A DNA stretch of 53,527 bases. It comes from a virus. This document shows positions 51,903 through 53,527 of this stretch, one piece after another (positions within the stretch are counted from its first letter, which is position 1; every line of letters begins with the position of its first letter). The DNA lies in IMG/VR virus record IMGVR_UViG_3300030012_000241, positions 1 to 53,527 of that record; one strand, 5' to 3'. The notes below the pieces were generated by a model. That model was not told the origin of the DNA. It saw only the letters and a list, made by a program, of their open reading frames with translations, and made no database searches. Both the position numbers and the translations under genes were made by a program.

Positions 51903-51981
51903 GTGTCCGTGGGGGGTCTATATAGTCTATGAAGCCTCCCTCGACCAACAGCACCTCATGCTCGGTTGGGGGCGATTTTTT
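51903..51981 (+). ncRNA. Candidate small RNA of about 80 nt
   Basis: Bounded by a perfect promoter and an intrinsic terminator. The stem is CCCTCGACC (51938-51946) with GGTTGGGGG (51964-51972), containing two G-U pairs, followed by CGATTTTTT. The 5' part contains TCTATATAGTCTATG (51917-51931), identical to 764-778 at the start of the other candidate RNA. No open reading frame of note. Target unknown. Confidence 0.6.
51938..51981 (+). terminator. Intrinsic terminator of the small RNA
   Basis: A nine-pair stem with a 17-base loop, then CGA and six T (51976-51981). It stops transcription from the promoter at 51868 before the candidate origin region. Confidence 0.65.
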
Positions 51982-52479
51982 AGTCCTGCTTAACACCGAA
52001 AAGTTCCATAAAATATTTGACCACTAGCATATATACATGGCTATGGGGGTGGTCGCCTGCCCCCTGTCTCTTAGACTTTCAAGACTTGGCAGACTTTGAA
52101 GAGCTAGCCAAAGCAACAAAGAGAACCACCAAGCCCTGAGAAGTTAACAAGTCCTAGAAGACTTTAAAGACCCGAGACGTGAAAACCTGGAAGCCCTAAA
52201 GAACTTTAAAAACTCCCCAAGCTTTGCAGGTCTTCCGAGTATTTGAGGGGTCATCTGTGAGGTGTTAACAAGCTATAAAAATTAATGAGGTTTGGGGGTC
52301 TGTTAAGTTGGGGTTTTTTGTGGCCTTTTTGCTTGTTTATAACCTGTGGATAACTCTAAAAATTAAGTGATGCAGCTAAAATTGCTGTAAACCTTACTGC
52401 TAAAAGCTTTGAGGGTCTTTGAAGGTTTTACGATCCTAACTGTGGATAAGTCCTAGCTAGTCCCTAAGAAATCCAAGAC
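51982..52479. other. Candidate replication origin region (non-coding)
   Basis: About 500 bases with no gene on either strand. It contains two perfect DnaA boxes read as TTATCCACA on the - strand (52345-52353 and 52441-52449). Imperfect repeats of an AGACTTTnAAGA element occur at 52073-52087, 52091-52105 and 52159-52170, with a weaker copy near 52201. An AT-rich stretch lies near 52268-52290. This resembles a host-DnaA-dependent origin with iterons, but phages with their own primase-helicase need not use DnaA. Confidence 0.5.
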
Positions 52480-52505
52480 AAAAAAAAGCCCCAATGAAGG
52501 GGCTT
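52480..52505 (-). terminator. Terminator after the 55-aa gene
   Basis: On the - strand AAGCCCC pairs with GGGGCTT across a six-base loop (TTCATT), followed by eight T. It is nearly identical to the terminator at 52766-52789. Confidence 0.85.
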
Positions 52506-52521
52506 CATAGACTCGACAGCC

Positions 52522-52689
52522 TCAGCAGTCCTCAAGCAATTCTAAAAGCTCCTCCACCTTCTGAACGTCCTCAGGGGTTAACTGTCCCTTTGTTGGTGGA
52601 GTCATAAGATTATTAAGCCCCCATTGAATGAATGACATCTGCTCCATCGTAATGGTTGGTAAGTCGTGGGTTATTTCGTTATTTTCCAT
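52522..52689 (-). CDS. Small acidic early-type protein (55 aa)
   Basis: Too short for many gene finders but well supported: promoter, leader with GGAGG, start and terminator are all present. Sequence begins MENNEITHDLPTITMEQMSF and ends with an acidic Leu-rich helix (EDVQKVEELLELLEDC). Unknown function; probably an early host-interaction protein. Confidence 0.75.
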   Translation of the reverse strand: MENNEITHDLPTITMEQMSFIQWGLNNLMTPPTKGQLTPEDVQKVEELLELLEDC

Positions 52690-52696
52690 AGTGTAT

Positions 52697-52757
52697 GAGC
52701 CTCCAAGCTCGTTTAGTTAATGAAGTATTATAAACATGATAATTGATAGACTGTCAA
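52697..52757 (-). promoter_or_regulatory. Promoter and hairpin leader of the 55-aa gene
   Basis: On the - strand: -35 TTGACA (52757-52752), a 19-base spacer, -10 TATAAT (52732-52727), then the leader motif CATTAACTA (52722-52714) and GAGCTTGGAGGCTC (52710-52697). The last element can fold as a GAGC/GCTC stem with the ribosome site GGAG in its loop. The same leader precedes the gene at 53386. Confidence 0.65.
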
Positions 52758-52765
52758 ACAGACAC

Positions 52766-52789
52766 AAAAAAGCCCCAATGAAGGGGCTT
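52766..52789 (-). terminator. Terminator after the 72-aa gene
   Basis: Same AAGCCCC-TTCATT-GGGGCTT hairpin as at 52480, followed by a T run on the - strand. It separates the two right-end transcription units. Confidence 0.85.
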
Positions 52790-52809
52790 CTAGTTCTTGG
52801 CTGATTATC

Positions 52810-53028
52810 TTACCAATAGCGTTGGACTCCTTCCCAGTTATCGCCCTCCCAAGCTTCAAAGTCTTTTATAGCTTCTTCTTTTGTTGGGAATTGATAACGT
52901 TCAAAAGAGCTTTTCACTCTGTCGATTTGATAATCATGTTTTTTTAAATCTGCGAAGACCTCAACAACATAAAAGCCGTGTGTTCCTTCGCTGAGTTGTA
53001 GCCAATGCCGTTGGTGTCTAGCTCTCAT
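52810..53028 (-). CDS. Hypothetical early-type protein (72 aa)
   Basis: The ATG at 53028 is used because GAGGAGG lies upstream and it overlaps the previous stop by 11 bases; a longer in-frame start at 53193 would run fully inside the other gene. The protein (RHWLQLSEGTHGFYVVEVFA; then DFEAWEGDNWEGVQRYW) is a small alpha/beta domain with an aromatic C-terminus. No family is recognised. Confidence 0.65.
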   Translation of the reverse strand: MRARHQRHWLQLSEGTHGFYVVEVFADLKKHDYQIDRVKSSFERYQFPTKEEAIKDFEAWEGDNWEGVQRYW

Positions 53029-53386
53029 TGTCTTCGTCCTCCTCTTCAATAATATATTTACTTTGACTCGTAAGCTTCCAATAATCGAACTCATCATAGC
53101 CGTAGCTTTTTTGTAATTCATACTTCGATGAATAACTAAAACCGTCTGCTTCATGTTCTGTGGTTGCTTCCGTTCCTTTGTCGAATAAGTCATATTTAAA
53201 TAAATATAATGTTTTCTGATTATCTTCTAAACTATGTTTATTAGCTTCAAACTTATGTTTAGTGTCATTAACATATATATTTTTTAATACTTGCCCCTCA
53301 TTTTTAAACATTTCTGAAACTTCTAAAAGTTCTTTCATGCCTCCGAGGTGTACATTATACGTGGTTTTCTTTTTTTCTTTTTCCAT
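53018..53386 (-). CDS. Hypothetical early-type protein (122 aa)
   Basis: First gene of the leftward unit at the right end. It begins with a Lys/Glu-rich stretch (MEKEKKKTTYNVHLGG), is Tyr-rich (DGFSYSSKYELQKSYGYDEF) and ends very acidic (IIEEEDEDNES). Ribosome site GGAGG in the shared hairpin leader. Function is unknown. Confidence 0.7.
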   Translation of the reverse strand: MEKEKKKTTYNVHLGGMKELLEVSEMFKNEGQVLKNIYVNDTKHKFEANKHSLEDNQKTLYLFKYDLFDKGTEATTEHEADGFSYSSKYELQKSYGYDEFDYWKLTSQSKYIIEEEDEDNES

Positions 53387-53392
53387 AGTGTT

Positions 53393-53449
53393 GAGCCTCC
53401 AAGCTCTTAGTTAATGATTACAATATACACTATAAAGAAACTAAGTCAA
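53393..53449 (-). promoter_or_regulatory. Promoter and hairpin leader at the right end
   Basis: On the - strand: -35 TTGACT (53449-53444) inside the terminal repeat, an 18-base spacer, -10 TATTGT (53425-53420), the motif CATTAACTA (53416-53408), then GAGCTTGGAGGCTC (53406-53393) with the ribosome site in a hairpin loop. It is back-to-back with the rightward promoter of the repeat. Confidence 0.6.
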
Positions 53450-53525
53450 ATTTATTTGCTTTTAGTTGTATAGTAAAAGTTGACATGCTCCAGGTTTTTT
53501 ATTATCTTTAAGACTTCATTAACTA
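53428..53525. repeat. Terminal direct repeat, right copy
   Basis: Identical to bases 1-98, followed by AC where the left copy continues with CA. In a circular or concatemeric molecule it puts the leftward genes at 52522-53386 and the rightward early genes at 114-593 on either side of one divergent promoter region. Confidence 0.95.
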
Positions 53526-53527
53526 AC

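Noticed and set aside
52201-52330. G-quadruplex in the origin region
   Set aside because: G runs (GGGG, GGGGG, GGGG) are too far apart and too few for a convincing quadruplex.
51982-52479. CRISPR-like array from the repeated AGACTTT elements
   Set aside because: Repeats are short, imperfect and unevenly spaced, with no spacer pattern or cas genes.
52810-53193. 127-residue version of the right-end gene
   Set aside because: Its extra N-terminus lies wholly within the neighbouring gene; the start at 53028 has a ribosome site and a natural short overlap.

Overview
This window reads as the complete or near-complete genome of a tailed, short-tail (podovirus-type) bacteriophage of about 53.4 kb. 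The first 98 bases recur at the end (53428-53525), so the contig is circular or carries short direct terminal repeats. AT-rich composition, a T7-type replication set, host-type sigma70 promoters and the head/tail gene order fit the HMO-2011-like marine podoviruses, probably of a Gram-negative host. That placement is inferred from gene content; I could not search databases. I see no phage RNA polymerase, integrase, lysogeny repressor or tRNA gene.

Layout. (1) 1-4850, + strand: an early region of small hypothetical genes behind a promoter in the terminal repeat. It includes a candidate structured RNA (about 771-896) and a membrane-anchored TonB-like protein, and ends with the ssDNA-binding protein. 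(2) 4950-16140, + strand: replication and nucleotide metabolism, with primase-helicase, C5 DNA methyltransferase, family A DNA polymerase, three PD-(D/E)XK nucleases, ribonucleotide reductase alpha and beta, an FkbM methyltransferase and a cytidylyltransferase. (3) 16169-20853, - strand: a tightly overlapping cassette of CsgF, CsgG, a curlin-like secreted repeat protein, a FecR-domain protein and a CHASE2 adenylate cyclase. This is a curli-type secretion pore and substrate with a signalling pair, in a phage late operon. (4) 20825-31991, - strand: holin-like membrane proteins and large internal virion proteins, one with a lytic transglycosylase domain. (5) 31993-40525, - strand: a 1917-residue collagen-like tail fibre with a C-terminal S74 chaperone, a Gly-rich possible tip protein, and one 610-residue protein combining a GT25 glycosyltransferase, a PLOD/LH3-type glycosyltransferase and a 2OG-Fe(II) lysyl-hydroxylase-like domain. 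(6) 40529-51813, - strand: nozzle/adaptor, major capsid, scaffold, portal and terminase genes with many tiny basic proteins. (7) 51813-53527: divergent consensus promoters, a candidate small RNA, a candidate origin with two perfect DnaA boxes, and three small - strand genes sharing a leader design with the early + strand promoter.

Two modules stand out. The first appears to be a collagen-lysine modification system: about 100 Gly-X-Lys triplets in the fibre, with a hydroxylase and two glycosyltransferases encoded just downstream. The second is the five-gene curli-like secretion and cAMP-signalling cassette. Both rest on visible motifs; their functions in infection are inference.
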